Of a stretch of 64,000 nucleotides of DNA, positions 1-10,430 are shown one piece after another. The DNA is from an uncultured Oxalobacter sp. (GTDB lineage: Bacteria > Pseudomonadota > Gammaproteobacteria > Burkholderiales > Burkholderiaceae_D): NCBI GenBank assembly GCA_934277985.1, contig CAKQWF010000001.1, positions 310,001-374,000 on the forward strand, given 5' to 3'. The position numbers and the translations under genes were made by a program. The notes beneath the pieces are model-generated. The model did not search any database. It saw nothing but the letters and a program-made list of their open reading frames with translations, and was not told where the DNA came from. Position 1 is the first letter of the stretch. Every line of letters starts with the position of its first letter.

Positions 1-66
1 TGACGCGGGTGGTCAGGGACGGTTCGAACGTTTGAATCGGTTGTCGTGCCGGTTGTGTCCGTGCCT

Positions 67-97
67 CCGACCTGTCTGGCAGGTCGGGGGCTTTTTT
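67..97 (+). terminator. Intrinsic terminator of an upstream rightward gene
   Basis: An 8-bp perfect stem (67-74 with 80-87, loop 75-79) is followed by GGG, C and six T residues at 92-97. The T tract lies on the plus strand, so it ends a transcript entering from the left edge of the window. It sits just beyond the stop of leftward gloA, so the two units converge here. Confidence 0.75.
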
Positions 98-111
98 GTG
101 TGCCGCAGGCG

Positions 112-500
112 TCAGTCTTTTTGTTCGATGAGTTCGATTTTGTAGCCGTCGGGGTCTTCGATGAAGGCGATGACGGTGGTGCCGCCTTTGACGGGGCCGG
201 GTTCACGGGTGATTTTGCCGCCGGCTTCGCGGATGCGGTTGCAGGTGGCAACGATGTCGTCGGTGGAGAGGGCGATGTGGCCGTAGGCGGTTCCCATGTC
301 GTACTGTGAAACGCCGTAGTTGTAGGTGAGTTCGAGTTCGGCCTGTTCGGGGTTGGAGGCGTAGCCGAGGTAGGCCAGGGTGTATTTGTATTCGGTGTTG
401 TCGCTGGTGCGGATGAGTTTCATTCCCATGACGCGGGTGTAGAAGTCGATGGAGAGCGGTTGAGGTCTCCGACTCTGAGCATAGTGTGCAGAAATCGCAT
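112..500 (-). pseudogene. gloA: Lactoylglutathione lyase (glyoxalase I), frameshifted near the N-terminus
   Basis: Glyoxalase I isomerises the hemithioacetal of methylglyoxal and glutathione to S-lactoylglutathione in the cytoplasm. The downstream frame (from 429) reads as canonical GloA from MGMKLIRTS through GTAYGHIAL and [12 protein letters not shown]. The true start appears to be ATG at 498-500, behind an AGGAG ribosome site, and gives [16 protein letters not shown], the expected N-terminus with the metal-ligand His5. That frame then shifts against the main one at a CTCTC dinucleotide run (about 452-456), where two extra bases are present, and stops after 26 codons. The Met at 427-429 has no visible ribosome site, and a protein from it would lack His5. 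It is the last gene of the glyQ operon. The alternative to a real lesion is a sequence error. Confidence 0.85.
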
Positions 501-579
501 GGTGTCTCCTGTGTTGTCGTAATGGCGGTTATTGTAAATCGAAGTGACTCGGCCGGAAAACGGGGATTGCCGGTTGTGT

Positions 580-1431
580 TCATTCGCCGAAGAGGTTGAA
601 CAGTCGGGCGGATTGTTCGCGCAGGCGCTGGCGTGCCTGTTCCGGGGTCGGGTACCATTGCCGGACGATGGCCCAGAAGCGGGGGCTGTGGTTCATTTCG
701 GTGAGGTGTGCCAGTTCGTGGATGGCGACGTAGTCGATGAGGGTGATGTCGCAGTGGATGAGTCGCCAGTTGAGCCGGATGTGGCGCTTGGCGGAGCAGG
801 AGCCCCAGCGGGTGCGTGCGCCACTGAGGCGGAAGGTGTCGTAGCTGACGTTCATTTGGGCGGCGTAGTGTTCAAGGCGCTGGGCGAGCAGGGTGTGCGC
901 CTGTGTCTTGAGCCATTTTTTCAGGTGTGTGCCGAGTTCGGGCGGTTGTGTGGCTGTTGCGGGTATCCGGATGCAGAGGCGGTCTGTTTCGGCATGGATG
1001 GTGATGCGCCGTGTGGCGGCGGTTTCGATGACGAGGGTGATGTCTTTGCCGAGGTAGGGTAGGGTGCTGCCGTTTTCCCAGTGCGGCGGGATCGGTTTTG
1101 TGAGGTTTTGTTGCCGGTACAGGGCGATTTTGTTTTGTATCCAGCGGCGTTTGCGCTGGATGGCGTCTTCGATGATGGCGATGGTGCAGCGTGTCGGTGC
1201 GGTGACGGTCAGGCCGGTTTCGTCGATGACGAAGCCGATGGTGCGCCGTGCGGAGCGGCGCAGGCGGTAGGTGAGCGGGGTGCCGTCAAGTGTGATGGTG
1301 CGCAGGATGCTGTTGTCGCCTGTTGCGGGTTTTTTGGGGGTGCTGCGCCGTGTGCGGGGTTTGCCGGTAAACAGGCGTGCGAGTGTGTCGAACAGGTCGC
1401 CCTGGATGGTGTGTGGTTCTCTGGCTGGCAT
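580..1431 (-). CDS. SprT-like/YgjP (DUF45) zinc metalloprotease
   Basis: This is a predicted cytoplasmic M48-like metallopeptidase of the YgjP/DUF45 group. The C-terminal half carries HELAHLTEMNHSPRFW, which has the HExxH zinc site plus the third His seven residues downstream, and a preceding GARTRWGSCS motif typical of the family. The open frame extends far upstream, but that part overlaps plsC, so I chose ATG at 1431 (MPAREPHTIQGD), 8 bp after the plsC stop. This gives 283 residues, slightly long for the family because of an Arg/Lys-rich N-terminus. No strong ribosome site is visible, which suggests translational coupling to plsC. The substrate is unknown. Confidence 0.85.
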   Translation of the reverse strand: MPAREPHTIQGDLFDTLARLFTGKPRTRRSTPKKPATGDNSILRTITLDGTPLTYRLRRSARRTIGFVIDETGLTVTAPTRCTIAIIEDAIQRKRRWIQNKIALYRQQNLTKPIPPHWENGSTLPYLGKDITLVIETAATRRITIHAETDRLCIRIPATATQPPELGTHLKKWLKTQAHTLLAQRLEHYAAQMNVSYDTFRLSGARTRWGSCSAKRHIRLNWRLIHCDITLIDYVAIHELAHLTEMNHSPRFWAIVRQWYPTPEQARQRLREQSARLFNLFGE

Positions 1432-1438
1432 GGCGTAT

Positions 1439-2233
1439 TCAGCGGTAATGGTGGGGTGAGATGTTGCGCATTTCGGTTTCGATCCAGTTTTCGACTTGTC
1501 GAATGAGTTCGCCGGGGGTGCGGTTGTCCGGTGCGATGGCTGTTCCGATGGAGAGGGTGATCTGGCCGGGTTTTTTGATGAAGGTGTTTTTGGGCCAGTA
1601 TTCGCCGGCGTTGTGGGCGACGGGGACGATGTGTGCACCGGTTTTGACGGCAAGAAGGGTGCCGCCTTGCTGGTAGGTGCCTTTTTTGCCGGGGGCGATG
1701 CGGGTGCCTTCCGGGAAGATGATGATGCACAGTCCTTGTTTCAGTCGCCTGTTGCCGAGGGCGACGAGTTGCCGAAATGCGCGGGTTTTGTTGCTGCGGT
1801 CGATGGGGATCATGCGCAGGAGTCCGAGTGTCCAGCCGAAGAAGGGGATGAAAAGCAGCTCTTTTTTGAGGACGAAGGCGACGGGGCGCTTGAGGTGGGC
1901 GAGCATGAAGATGGTTTCCCATGCGGACTGGTGTTTGGCCAGAATGATGACGCGTCCGTCGGGGATGTTTTCAAGGCCTTTGATGCGGTAGCGGATGTGG
2001 CAGACGGTTTCGAGCAGCCAGATGGTGACGATGTTCCAGCGCGAGATGAGGTAGTAGCGACCGGGATAGGGCAGCCAGCACAGTATGAGACACAAACAGG
2101 CCCACAGGAGGGTGAACAGGCTCCAGATGGCGATGAAGGTAAGGGAGCGCAGCAGTTGTTCGGTGTGGCCTGATGCCGGTTTGCCGGGGATGTCGGGTAA
2201 AGCGGCAAGGGGAGCTGGGCTTTGTTCCGTCAT
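1439..2233 (-). CDS. plsC: 1-acyl-sn-glycerol-3-phosphate acyltransferase
   Basis: The enzyme transfers an acyl chain to lysophosphatidic acid to make phosphatidic acid at the inner membrane. A hydrophobic N-terminal segment (about residues 30-60) precedes acyltransferase motif I, AKHQSAWETIF, in which Glu replaces the usual Asp of HX4D; as I recall this is common in betaproteobacteria. Motif II (RMIPIDRS) and motif III (FPEGTR) follow. The length of 264 residues is normal. It lies 16 bp downstream of gmhB and directly ahead of the metalloprotease gene, so phospholipid and LPS precursor genes are co-transcribed. Confidence 0.93.
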   Translation of the reverse strand: MTEQSPAPLAALPDIPGKPASGHTEQLLRSLTFIAIWSLFTLLWACLCLILCWLPYPGRYYLISRWNIVTIWLLETVCHIRYRIKGLENIPDGRVIILAKHQSAWETIFMLAHLKRPVAFVLKKELLFIPFFGWTLGLLRMIPIDRSNKTRAFRQLVALGNRRLKQGLCIIIFPEGTRIAPGKKGTYQQGGTLLAVKTGAHIVPVAHNAGEYWPKNTFIKKPGQITLSIGTAIAPDNRTPGELIRQVENWIETEMRNISPHHYR

Positions 2234-2249
2234 GTGGCGTGCGGGCGGG

Positions 2250-2831
2250 TTATGGGGTTTCGGTGTTTTTGTCCCGGCTGGCGCTGTTTTTCTGATCGGC
2301 TTCGAGCAGGTGGTCGGCTACGGCCGAAAGGTCGTCGAAGATGATGGTTTTGGGGGGCAGTCCGCCATTTTCAAGGGTTTTTTTGCCTTTGCCGCTTAAT
2401 ACGAGTATGGGGGTACATCCGGCCAGAAACGCGGCCTGCAAATCGCGCAGGGAGTCGCCGACGGATGGGACGTCTTCCAGCGGGGTGTCGAAGCGTTCGG
2501 AAATGGTGCTGAACATGCCTTGCCGGGGTTTGCGGCAGTCGCAATTGTCGCTGGCGGTATGCGGGCAGAAGAAGATGGCTTCGATCTGGCCGCCGGCGGC
2601 CTTGACGGCGTTTTGCATTTTCTGGTGAATGGCGTTCAGGGTCATGATGTCGAAGTAGCCACGCCCCAGTCCCGACTGGTTGGTCGCGACGACGATGGTA
2701 TACCCGGCCTTGGTGAGCCGGGCGATGGCGTCGAGCGAGCCGGGCAGGGGTATCCATTCGTCCGGTGTCTTGATGAAGGCATCGGAGTCTTCGTTGATGA
2801 CGCCGTCGCGGTCCAGGATGATGAGTTTCAT
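2250..2831 (-). CDS. gmhB: D-glycero-beta-D-manno-heptose-1,7-bisphosphate 7-phosphatase
   Basis: This HAD-superfamily phosphatase removes the C7 phosphate of heptose bisphosphate in ADP-heptose synthesis for LPS inner core. The N-terminal catalytic motif LDRDGVIN provides the nucleophile and acid/base aspartates. The CPHTASDNCDCRKP stretch is the Zn-binding loop that marks GmhB among HAD enzymes, and GDSLRDLQAA is the C-terminal acidic motif. At 193 residues it has the usual size. It starts 15 bp after the glyS stop, so it is probably in the same operon. Histidinol phosphatase is a related alternative, but the Cys loop and neighbourhood favour GmhB. Confidence 0.93.
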   Translation of the reverse strand: MKLIILDRDGVINEDSDAFIKTPDEWIPLPGSLDAIARLTKAGYTIVVATNQSGLGRGYFDIMTLNAIHQKMQNAVKAAGGQIEAIFFCPHTASDNCDCRKPRQGMFSTISERFDTPLEDVPSVGDSLRDLQAAFLAGCTPILVLSGKGKKTLENGGLPPKTIIFDDLSAVADHLLEADQKNSASRDKNTETP

Positions 2832-2846
2832 GGTCTGTTTTCCGTG

Positions 2847-4931
2847 TCAGCCTGCCAGTTTGGAGATGTCGGCGACCTGGTTCATCATGGCGTGCAGTTC
2901 TTTCAGCAGGGCGATGCGGTTGTTGCGCAGCCGTGTATCTTCGGCCATGACCATGACGTTGGTGAAGAAGGCGTCGACGTCGTCGTGCAGTTTCGCCAGC
3001 GTTTTGAGGGTGCCGGTATAGTCGCCGGATGCGAATTGCCGGTCTGCTTCCGGACGGATGGCGCTCATGTCCTCATAGAGTTTCTTTTCGCTGTCTTCGA
3101 CAAGGATGTCGGTATGGACATTGCCGGCATTGATGTCGGATTTCTTGAGGATATTGGTGATGCGTTTGTTGGCGGCTGCCAGCGAGGCGGATTCGGCCAT
3201 GGCGGCAAAAGTCCGGACGGCTTCGAGTTTGTCGATGAGGTTGTCGAAGCGGTCGGGGTTTTGTGCCAGTACGGCCTCGATTTCTGCCGGGGAGTAACCA
3301 CGGTCGCGCAACAGGCCTCTGAGACGGTCCATGACGAAGGCGAGGACGCCTTTTGTCGGATCAGTCAGGGTGGCGTTGGTCGAGAGGATGCCGACGGCTT
3401 CGGCGAGCATGGCGCGCAGGGAGAGCGGCAGTTTTTTCTCGATCAGGATGCGCAGGATGCCCAGTGCGTGACGGCGCAGCGCGAAGGGGTCCCTGTCGCC
3501 GGTCGGTTGCAGGCCGATGCCCCAGATGCCGGCGAGGGTTTCGAGTTTGTCGGCCAGCGCGACGGCGGTTCCGGTCGGGGTGACGGGCAATGCGTCGCCC
3601 GCGAAGCGGGGCTGGTAGTGTTCGGTGCATGCCATGGCGACTTCTTCGGGTTCGCCGTCATGACGGGCGTAGTAGGTACCCATGATGCCTTGCAGTTCAG
3701 GGAATTCGCCGACCATTTCGGTGAGCAGGTCGGCTTTGACAAGGCGTGCGGCACGGTCGACCAGTGCGGTGTCGATGCCCATCTTGCCGGCGATGAAGAC
3801 GGCGAGCAGGCGTACCCGCGCCATACGTTGCGCCAGTGTGCCGAGTTTGTTGTGATAGACGACGTTGGCCAGTCCGGGCAGGCGGTCTTCCAGCCGTTTT
3901 TTCTTGTCCTGTTCGAAGAAGAAGCGCGCGTCGGAAAGGCGTGGCCGGATGACGCGTTCGTTGCCGCTGATGATGCGTTGCGGGGTGTTGGTTTCCACGT
4001 TGGAGACGATGAGGAAACGGGAACGCAGTTTTCCTTCGAGATCGGTCAGGGCAAAATATTTCTGGTTGGTCTGCATGGTCAGGATCAGGCATTCCTGCGG
4101 GACTTCCAGGAAGGATTCCTCGAAGTGGCATTCATAGACGATCGGCCATTCGACCAGTGCGGTGACTTCGTCAAGGAGGGATTCCGGCATGAGAACGCGG
4201 TCGCCCTTGGCTTTTTCGTTAAGCATGGCGCGGATGCGTTCTTTTCGTGCATCGAATCCCGGAATGACTTTGCCACGGGTTTCGAGTGTCACGGCATAGT
4301 AGTCGGCCGCCAGGATGCCGATTTCGCCTTGCGAGAGGAAACGGTGGCCGTGTGTGGTACGGCCGGCGGAGAGGCCCAGCAATGCGATCGGGATGACGTT
4401 TTCGCCGTGCATGGCGACGATTTCATGAACCGGGCGGACGAATTCGACGGTTTCGCCGTCCGGACGCTGGTAGGTCATCATCTTGGGGACGGGCAGGTCG
4501 TGCGCGGCTTTTTCGACGGCCTTTTGCAGCGCGCGGGCAAGCGGGATGCCGCTGGCGGTGAAGTTGTAGAACAGGCAGTCGTTTTTGCCGTCTCTGGCGA
4601 CTTCCAGTGTGGAGATGTCGATGTCGGCGATGTTCATGGCCGCCAGTTTTTTCTTCAGCGGTGCGGTGGGGTTGCCGTCGGCATCGAAGGCGACGGTGAC
4701 AGGCAGGACTTTCTGGCGGATCGGCTTGTCCGGCGAGACGTCACGGACCTGTGTGATGGTCACGGCCAGGCGGCGCGGGGTGGCATAAACGGTTTTTTTC
4801 GATTCGGCGGTGAGGAAGTCGTCCTGTCGGAGGCTTGTTTCGATGGTGCCTGCGAAGGATTCGGCCAGCCTGGTCAGCGCCTTGGGTGGCAGTTCTTCGG
4901 TCAGCAGTTCGACAAGCAGTGTCTGGTTCAT
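2847..4931 (-). CDS. glyS: Glycine--tRNA ligase beta subunit
   Basis: This is the beta chain of the alpha2beta2 glycyl-tRNA synthetase; it carries tRNA binding and the C-terminal anticodon-binding-like domain. At 694 residues it is close to the E. coli length (689). It opens [19 protein letters not shown], and the typical internal segments [17 protein letters not shown] and [13 protein letters not shown] are present. It lies 74 bp downstream of glyQ, as expected for an obligate partner. The sequence is intact. Confidence 0.97.
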   Translation of the reverse strand: MNQTLLVELLTEELPPKALTRLAESFAGTIETSLRQDDFLTAESKKTVYATPRRLAVTITQVRDVSPDKPIRQKVLPVTVAFDADGNPTAPLKKKLAAMNIADIDISTLEVARDGKNDCLFYNFTASGIPLARALQKAVEKAAHDLPVPKMMTYQRPDGETVEFVRPVHEIVAMHGENVIPIALLGLSAGRTTHGHRFLSQGEIGILAADYYAVTLETRGKVIPGFDARKERIRAMLNEKAKGDRVLMPESLLDEVTALVEWPIVYECHFEESFLEVPQECLILTMQTNQKYFALTDLEGKLRSRFLIVSNVETNTPQRIISGNERVIRPRLSDARFFFEQDKKKRLEDRLPGLANVVYHNKLGTLAQRMARVRLLAVFIAGKMGIDTALVDRAARLVKADLLTEMVGEFPELQGIMGTYYARHDGEPEEVAMACTEHYQPRFAGDALPVTPTGTAVALADKLETLAGIWGIGLQPTGDRDPFALRRHALGILRILIEKKLPLSLRAMLAEAVGILSTNATLTDPTKGVLAFVMDRLRGLLRDRGYSPAEIEAVLAQNPDRFDNLIDKLEAVRTFAAMAESASLAAANKRITNILKKSDINAGNVHTDILVEDSEKKLYEDMSAIRPEADRQFASGDYTGTLKTLAKLHDDVDAFFTNVMVMAEDTRLRNNRIALLKELHAMMNQVADISKLAG

Positions 4932-5005
4932 GGTTAGCCTTTTTACGTTCTTTGCCGGCGGGTATGTTCCGGCATATCTGTCAGTTCAATGTTGCCTTCC
5001 GGGTG

Positions 5006-5917
5006 TCATGCGATTTTGCGCGTATCGCCGCACATCGGGAATCCCAGTGCCTCGCGTGAGTCGTAGTAGGCCTGTGCGACGAGCCTGGAAAGGGTGCGGA
5101 TGCGTCCGATGTAGGCGGCGCGTTCCGTGACCGAGAGTGCACCCCGTGCGTCAAGCAGGTTGAAGGTGTGCGCGGCCTTGAGGATCATTTCGTAGGCCGG
5201 CAGGGTGAGTTTTTCACCGATCAGGCGTTTGGCTTCGGATTCGAAGCTGGAGAACAGGGAAAACAGAAGCGGTGCGTTGGCCTGTTCGAAGTTGTAGGCG
5301 GACTGTTCGACTTCGTTCTGGTGATAGACGTCGCCGTATGTCAGGTATTTCTTGACGCCGCGATCGGTCCATTGGGTCCAGATGAGGTCATAGACGTTTT
5401 CCACGCCTTGCAGATACATGGCAAGACGTTCCAGCCCGTAGGTGATTTCGCCCAGAATCGGTTTGCAGTCGATGCCGCCGACTTGCTGGAAGTAGGTGAA
5501 CTGGGTGACTTCCATGCCGTTGAGCCAGACTTCCCAGCCCAGTCCCCATGCGCCCAGTGTCGGGTTTTCCCAGTCGTCTTCCACGAAACGGACGTCGTTT
5601 TGTTTCAGGTCAAGTCCGAGTGCGGCAAGTGATCCCAGATAAAGGTCGAGGATATCCTCAGGTGCCGGTTTCAGGACGACCTGGAACTGGTAGTAGTGTT
5701 GCATGCGGTTCGGGTTTTCGCCATAGCGGCCGTCTTTGGGGCGGCGCGACGGCTGTACGTAGGCGGCTCGCCAGGGTTCGGGGCCGATGGCGCGCAGGAA
5801 GGTGGCGGTGTGCGAGGTGCCCGCCCCGACTTCCATGTCGTAGGACTGGAGCAGGGCGCATCCCTGTTGGCTCCAGTATTGTTGAAGGGTGAAGATTATT
5901 TGCTGAAAAGTGATCAT
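5006..5917 (-). CDS. glyQ: Glycine--tRNA ligase alpha subunit
   Basis: This is the catalytic chain of the heterotetrameric glycyl-tRNA synthetase, a class II fold. The N-terminus [15 protein letters not shown] and the signatures [17 protein letters not shown] and [16 protein letters not shown] are diagnostic. The 303 residues match the family. It is the first gene of the leftward operon glyQ-glyS-gmhB-plsC-ygjP-gloA, so its promoter should lie between 5918 and about 6080. Confidence 0.97.
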   Translation of the reverse strand: MITFQQIIFTLQQYWSQQGCALLQSYDMEVGAGTSHTATFLRAIGPEPWRAAYVQPSRRPKDGRYGENPNRMQHYYQFQVVLKPAPEDILDLYLGSLAALGLDLKQNDVRFVEDDWENPTLGAWGLGWEVWLNGMEVTQFTYFQQVGGIDCKPILGEITYGLERLAMYLQGVENVYDLIWTQWTDRGVKKYLTYGDVYHQNEVEQSAYNFEQANAPLLFSLFSSFESEAKRLIGEKLTLPAYEMILKAAHTFNLLDARGALSVTERAAYIGRIRTLSRLVAQAYYDSREALGFPMCGDTRKIA

Positions 5918-6080
5918 GTCTGTTTCCCTTGCCCCGTTTTCCTGTTGTTGTGGGGGTTTTTGTGCATAAGGGGAAATTCTAGCGGTTTTATGCGTGAAGG
6001 GGAATGTTTGGGGATAGGGGGAACCCGGGGTGTTGTGCCGTGTGACGGCGCGGCGTGAGTTGTTCGAGTGAGGGAAAGCG

Positions 6081-6118
6081 GCTTGCGCCGGAGATGTCGG
6101 GTTTTCTACGGCGCAAGC
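6081..6118 (-). terminator. Possible hairpin after fbp
   Basis: A 10-bp perfect stem (6081-6090 with 6109-6118) encloses an 18-nt loop, 10 bp downstream of the fbp stop. No U tract follows on the minus strand, so this is at best a weak or factor-assisted terminator. The rest of 5918-6127 shows nothing else I can name beyond upstream DNA for glyQ. Confidence 0.35.
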
Positions 6119-6127
6119 GGGATGGTT

Positions 6128-7141
6128 TTACTGGCTTTCCTTGTGGTAACGGGTGATGCGCTCGACTTCGTTTCTGGAGCCCATGAAGACGGGGACGCGC
6201 TGGTGCAACCGTTCCGGAATGACGTCGAGCATCGGGATGAGGCCGTTGGTGGCAGCACCTCCCGCCTGTTCGACGATCATGGCCATGGGGTTGGCTTCGT
6301 ACAGGAGACGGATACGGCCGCCGGCTTCGATGTTGCGTTCGTCTGCCGGGTACATGAAGATGCCGCCGCGCGTGAGGATGCGGTGCATGTCGGTGACCAT
6401 GGATGCGACCCAGCGCATGTTGAAGTCGCGTCCGAGCGGCCCTTCTTTGCCAGCCTGCATTTCCTCGAAGTAGCGTTTGACCGGCGGGAACCAGCGCCGT
6501 TGGTTGGATGCGTTGATGGCGTATTCGCTGGTGTTTTCCGGAATGCGCATGTTGGGGTGCGTCAGTACCCAGGAACCCATTTCACGGTCGAGGGTGAAGC
6601 CGTTGGTACCGCGTCCGGTGGTCAGTACCAGCAGGGTTTGCGGGCCGTAGAGGGCGTATCCGGCCGCGATTTGCTGGCGCCCGGGCTGGAGAAAATCGGC
6701 TTCGGTGGCATCGGTTCGGCCATCCGGCAGGGACAGTACGGAGAAGATGGTGCCGATGGAGACGTTGACGTCGATGTTGCTGGAGCCGTCGAGCGGGTCG
6801 AAAAGCAGCAGGTATTTGCCGTGCGGATAGGTCTTGGAGATGGGGTGGATGGTTTCCATTTCTTCGGATGCCACCGCGGCGAGATAGCCGCCCCATTCGT
6901 TGGATTCCAGCAGGATTTCGTTGGAGAGGACGTCGAGTTTTTTCTGGACTTCGCCCTGTACGTTTTGGGTTTCGTTGCTGCCCAGTATGTTGCCGAGGGC
7001 GCCTTTGCCTACGGAGTTGCTGATGATCTTGCAGGCGCGGCAGACGACTTCCAGCAATAAACGCAATTCTTCAGGAACGGTGCCGTACCGGCGGTTTTCC
7101 TCTATCAGGTGTTGTGTCAGGCTGATGCGTTTTGGTCTCAT
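6128..7141 (-). CDS. fbp: Fructose-1,6-bisphosphatase class 1
   Basis: It hydrolyses fructose 1,6-bisphosphate to fructose 6-phosphate in gluconeogenesis. The metal-binding motif [16 protein letters not shown] is present near residue 115, and the family C-terminal segments follow. The start [15 protein letters not shown] fits class I enzymes, and 337 residues is the normal length. It begins 27 bp after the pepN stop on the same strand, so pepN and fbp are probably co-transcribed. A gluconeogenic enzyme would be needed by an organism living on small organic acids, which agrees with but does not prove an Oxalobacter-like lifestyle. Confidence 0.96.
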   Translation of the reverse strand: MRPKRISLTQHLIEENRRYGTVPEELRLLLEVVCRACKIISNSVGKGALGNILGSNETQNVQGEVQKKLDVLSNEILLESNEWGGYLAAVASEEMETIHPISKTYPHGKYLLLFDPLDGSSNIDVNVSIGTIFSVLSLPDGRTDATEADFLQPGRQQIAAGYALYGPQTLLVLTTGRGTNGFTLDREMGSWVLTHPNMRIPENTSEYAINASNQRRWFPPVKRYFEEMQAGKEGPLGRDFNMRWVASMVTDMHRILTRGGIFMYPADERNIEAGGRIRLLYEANPMAMIVEQAGGAATNGLIPMLDVIPERLHQRVPVFMGSRNEVERITRYHKESQ

Positions 7142-7168
7142 GATGTTTTCTTTTCCTTGGGTGTTATG

Positions 7169-9826
7169 TCAGGCAGACAGGGTCTTTCCGATGATTTCGC
7201 GCGTGTCGCGGGACAGGGTTTGTTGCGATACGTGTCGCAGGGCGTCTCCGGCCAGTTCGCGCAGGGATGGAATGTATCGTTTCCACTGGTCCATGCATCG
7301 TGCCAGCCGGGCGGCCACTTGCGGGTTGATTTTGTCCAGTTCGATCAGGTTTTCGCTCCAGAATGCGTAACCGCTGCCGTCTGTCGCGTGGAATTGTGCC
7401 ATATTGTTGTGGCAAAAGCCAAAGATGAGGCTGCGTGCGCGGTTGGGGTTGCGGATGGTGAAAGCCGGGTGTGTCATGAGCGTCCGGATGGTTTGTATGT
7501 CTGCGCAGGGCGATGTGGCTTGCAGGGAGAACCATTTGTCGATGACGAGCGCTTCGTTTTCGAATTCGCGGTAGAAGTGTTCGAGCAGGGCTTTCGTTTC
7601 CGGCAATCCGGTGGTGTAACCGGCATGTACCAGCGAGGTCAGCGCGGCAAGCCGGTCGGTCATGTTGTCGGCCTGATGGTACTGGTCGATGGCGATTTGC
7701 GCATAGCGGGTGTTATCCAGCGTGAGCAGGTATGACAGCGCGAGGTTTTTCAGGGCGCGTTTTCCTGCGTCCTGAGGCGTCGGCCGGTAGGCGCCTTCGG
7801 TACGGTTGGCCTCCAGTGCGGCGAGCCATTCCTTTTCGAGGCGTTTCGCCAGTGCGCCACGCATGTACTGGCGGGCGCTGCGGATGGCTTGCGGGTCGAT
7901 TTCGTCCATGCGTTCGGCGATCATCATTTCACTGGGCAAGGTCAGCGCCAGTTCGCGCAGTGCGGCGTCCAGCCGGGTGTCGGTCAGAACGGTGCGGTAT
8001 GCGTCGATGAAGGCATCGTCCAGTGAAAGGGGAGCACCGGTCTGTATGGCTTTGGTCAGGGCGACGAGACGGCGCGATGCCAGCCGCTGTCCGGCTTCCC
8101 AGCGGTTGAAGTGGTCACTGTCGTGCGAGAGCAGATGCAGCAGTTCGTCGTCGGACTGGTCGTATTCGAGGATGACGGGGGCGGAGAAGTTGCGCAGTGC
8201 GGAAACGACGGGTTTTTCCGTGATGCCGGTGAAGGTGAAAGTCTGGTTTTCTTGTGTCAGTTCCAGTATGGCGGTGGTTTGTGTTCCGTCTTTTCCGGGC
8301 TGGTGCAGGGGCATGTCGTTGCCTTGCCGGTCAAGCAGTCCGACGGCGACCGGTATCAGGAAGGGGTGTTTTTCCGCCTGTCCCGGGGTTTCCGGGCAAT
8401 GTTGCGAGAGTTTCAGGGTGACGGCGCCTGCCGCGGCGTCGTAATGGCTTTCGAGTTTGACGCGTGGGGTGCCTGCCTGGCTGTACCAGCGTTCGAACTG
8501 GGAGAGGTCGCGCCCGTTGGCGTCCGCCATGGCGGCCAGAAAGTCGTTACAGGTGACGGCTTGTCCGTCGTGCCGTTTGAAGTACAGGTCCATGCCTTTT
8601 CTGAAGCCGTCTCGTCCGAGCAGGGTCTGGTACATACGGACGACTTCTGCGCCTTTTTCATAGACGGTGACGGTGTAGAAGTTATTGATTTCCTGATAGG
8701 AATCGGGGCGTACCGGATGGGCCATGGGGCCGGCGTCTTCGGGAAACTGGAGTTGTCGCAGGGTGCGGACGTCTTCGATGCGCTTGACGGCGCGACCGGA
8801 GTCGCTGCCGGTCAGGTCGGCTGAAAATTCCTGGTCGCGAAATACGGTCAATCCTTCTTTCAGGGAGAGCTGGAACCAGTCGCGGCAGGTGACGCGGTCG
8901 CCTGTCCAGTTGTGGAAATATTCATGTCCGACGACGGATTCGATGTGGGCGTAATCCACGTCGGTGGCGATGCGCGGGTTGGCCAGTACGTAGCGGGTGT
9001 TGAAGATGTTGAGCCCCTTGTTTTCCATCGCACCCATGTTGAAGTCGCTGACCGCCACGATCATGAAGCGGTCGAGGTCGAGTTCGAGACCGAAGCGTGT
9101 TTCGTCCCAGCGGATGCTGTGTTTGAGCGATTCCATGGCGTGGGCGGTCTTGTCGAGGTTGCCCTGTTCGACCCAGACTTGCAAGAGGACATCGCGTCCG
9201 TCGGCAAGCCGGAAGGTTTCTTCACGGCAAACGAGCTTGCCGGCGACCAGTGCGAAGAGGTAGGACGGTTTGCGGAACGGATCGTCCCATTTGGCGTAAT
9301 GCCGTCCGTCTGGCAGTTCGCCGGTTTCGACGAGGTTGCCGTTGGAAAGCAGTACGGGACAGCTTTGGCGGTCTGCCTTGATGGTGACGGTGTAGGTCGC
9401 CATGACGTCCGGACGGTCCGGGTAATAGGTGATTTTGCGGAAGCCTTCGGCTTCGCACTGGGTGAAGAAGTTGCCGTTGGACAGGTACAGCCCCATGAGG
9501 GATGTGTTCTTGTCGGGATGGATCAGGGTGTCGATGGTCAGCGTGACGTCATCTGGCGCCCCGGGAATGCGCAGATTGCCGTTTTCCAGTATGTAGTCCT
9601 GTTTGTCCAGTGTCTTGCCGTTCATGACGACCCGTACCAGTTCGAGTGCTTCACCGTACAGGATGAGATCGTGCAGGCCGGATTCCGGATTGTGGTGCAG
9701 TGTCGTGGTGGCGCTGACCTGTGTGGCGGATGGATCCAGATCGAATGTGAGGTCGATGTGGCTGACAAGGAATGCGGGAACGGTGTAATCGAGCCGATAG
9801 ACGGTGCTGGATGGGGTGTCGGTCAT
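7169..9826 (-). CDS. pepN: Aminopeptidase N (M1 family)
   Basis: This zinc aminopeptidase removes N-terminal residues from peptides in the cytoplasm. The substrate-binding GAMENKGLNIFN motif and the zinc site HEYFHNW with the downstream Glu in LKEGLTVFRDQEFS are intact. At 885 residues it is slightly longer than the E. coli enzyme (870). The start MTDTPSSTVYRLDYTVPAFLV fits the proteobacterial PepN N-terminal domain. It is the first gene of a two-gene unit with fbp. Confidence 0.96.
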   Translation of the reverse strand: MTDTPSSTVYRLDYTVPAFLVSHIDLTFDLDPSATQVSATTTLHHNPESGLHDLILYGEALELVRVVMNGKTLDKQDYILENGNLRIPGAPDDVTLTIDTLIHPDKNTSLMGLYLSNGNFFTQCEAEGFRKITYYPDRPDVMATYTVTIKADRQSCPVLLSNGNLVETGELPDGRHYAKWDDPFRKPSYLFALVAGKLVCREETFRLADGRDVLLQVWVEQGNLDKTAHAMESLKHSIRWDETRFGLELDLDRFMIVAVSDFNMGAMENKGLNIFNTRYVLANPRIATDVDYAHIESVVGHEYFHNWTGDRVTCRDWFQLSLKEGLTVFRDQEFSADLTGSDSGRAVKRIEDVRTLRQLQFPEDAGPMAHPVRPDSYQEINNFYTVTVYEKGAEVVRMYQTLLGRDGFRKGMDLYFKRHDGQAVTCNDFLAAMADANGRDLSQFERWYSQAGTPRVKLESHYDAAAGAVTLKLSQHCPETPGQAEKHPFLIPVAVGLLDRQGNDMPLHQPGKDGTQTTAILELTQENQTFTFTGITEKPVVSALRNFSAPVILEYDQSDDELLHLLSHDSDHFNRWEAGQRLASRRLVALTKAIQTGAPLSLDDAFIDAYRTVLTDTRLDAALRELALTLPSEMMIAERMDEIDPQAIRSARQYMRGALAKRLEKEWLAALEANRTEGAYRPTPQDAGKRALKNLALSYLLTLDNTRYAQIAIDQYHQADNMTDRLAALTSLVHAGYTTGLPETKALLEHFYREFENEALVIDKWFSLQATSPCADIQTIRTLMTHPAFTIRNPNRARSLIFGFCHNNMAQFHATDGSGYAFWSENLIELDKINPQVAARLARCMDQWKRYIPSLRELAGDALRHVSQQTLSRDTREIIGKTLSA

Positions 9827-10430
9827 TTTGTGTCTGTTTCGTGTTCGGTTGGTGGTGTGAATAAGATGAAAGGGACGGGCGGTTTTATCCGGCCGGCGTC
9901 CTTTGCGTCATCCTTTGCTTTACAGGGTGCATTATCCTCCAGAATCGGATGGAGTGGGCACAGGCAAATGCCGAATGCGTGCTGTTTGGGGCGATTGTCA
10001 TGCGGGGTTTGTTTTACGGACGGATATTCGCGGATTCATGTCATCGTGAAGAAAATGCCGGTATTCTTTTTTGCAATGGCGGGTTTTTACCGGAGCTGAT
10101 AATGGATGATCCGGATTGACCGGCAGTCTTTCCGGTTATTCGGATGGTTTATGGCGAAAATACCGGTTTTCAACGGCAATGGTGTGGAATCGGGTCGGTA
10201 CGGCCGGGAAATTTCGGTTCTTTTTCAGGATGTTTTGCCGGCAAATGAAAAAGAATATGTTATGTCGTTTACCGTTTTCAGTACAGGGATCGACGGAGAT
10301 GATTTACATGTAAATGGCCGGTACAGTTTGTTTCCGTATGGAAATGAATATATGCCGTGTGACGTCGTTGGCGACGGGGATATTTTGTGTTCTGCCGGAT
10401 GTTATCCGGATGTACGCTGAAAATAAAACA
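9827..10430. other. Intergenic region without a supported gene
   Basis: About 600 bases separate pepN from the terminator of the H-NS gene. A rightward open frame at 10149-10420 (beginning MAKIPVFNGNG) exists, but it has no convincing ribosome site and no recognisable domain and runs up to the terminator stem. I treat it as chance. The pepN promoter should be at the left end. Confidence 0.5.

Noticed and set aside
2520..4937. An 805-codon plus-strand open frame opposite glyS
   Set aside because: It is antisense to a clearly conserved gene; its composition reflects third-position G/C of the real frame and it has no domain.
10149..10420. A 90-codon frame between pepN and the H-NS terminator
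   Set aside because: No ribosome site or domain, and it ends against the terminator stem.
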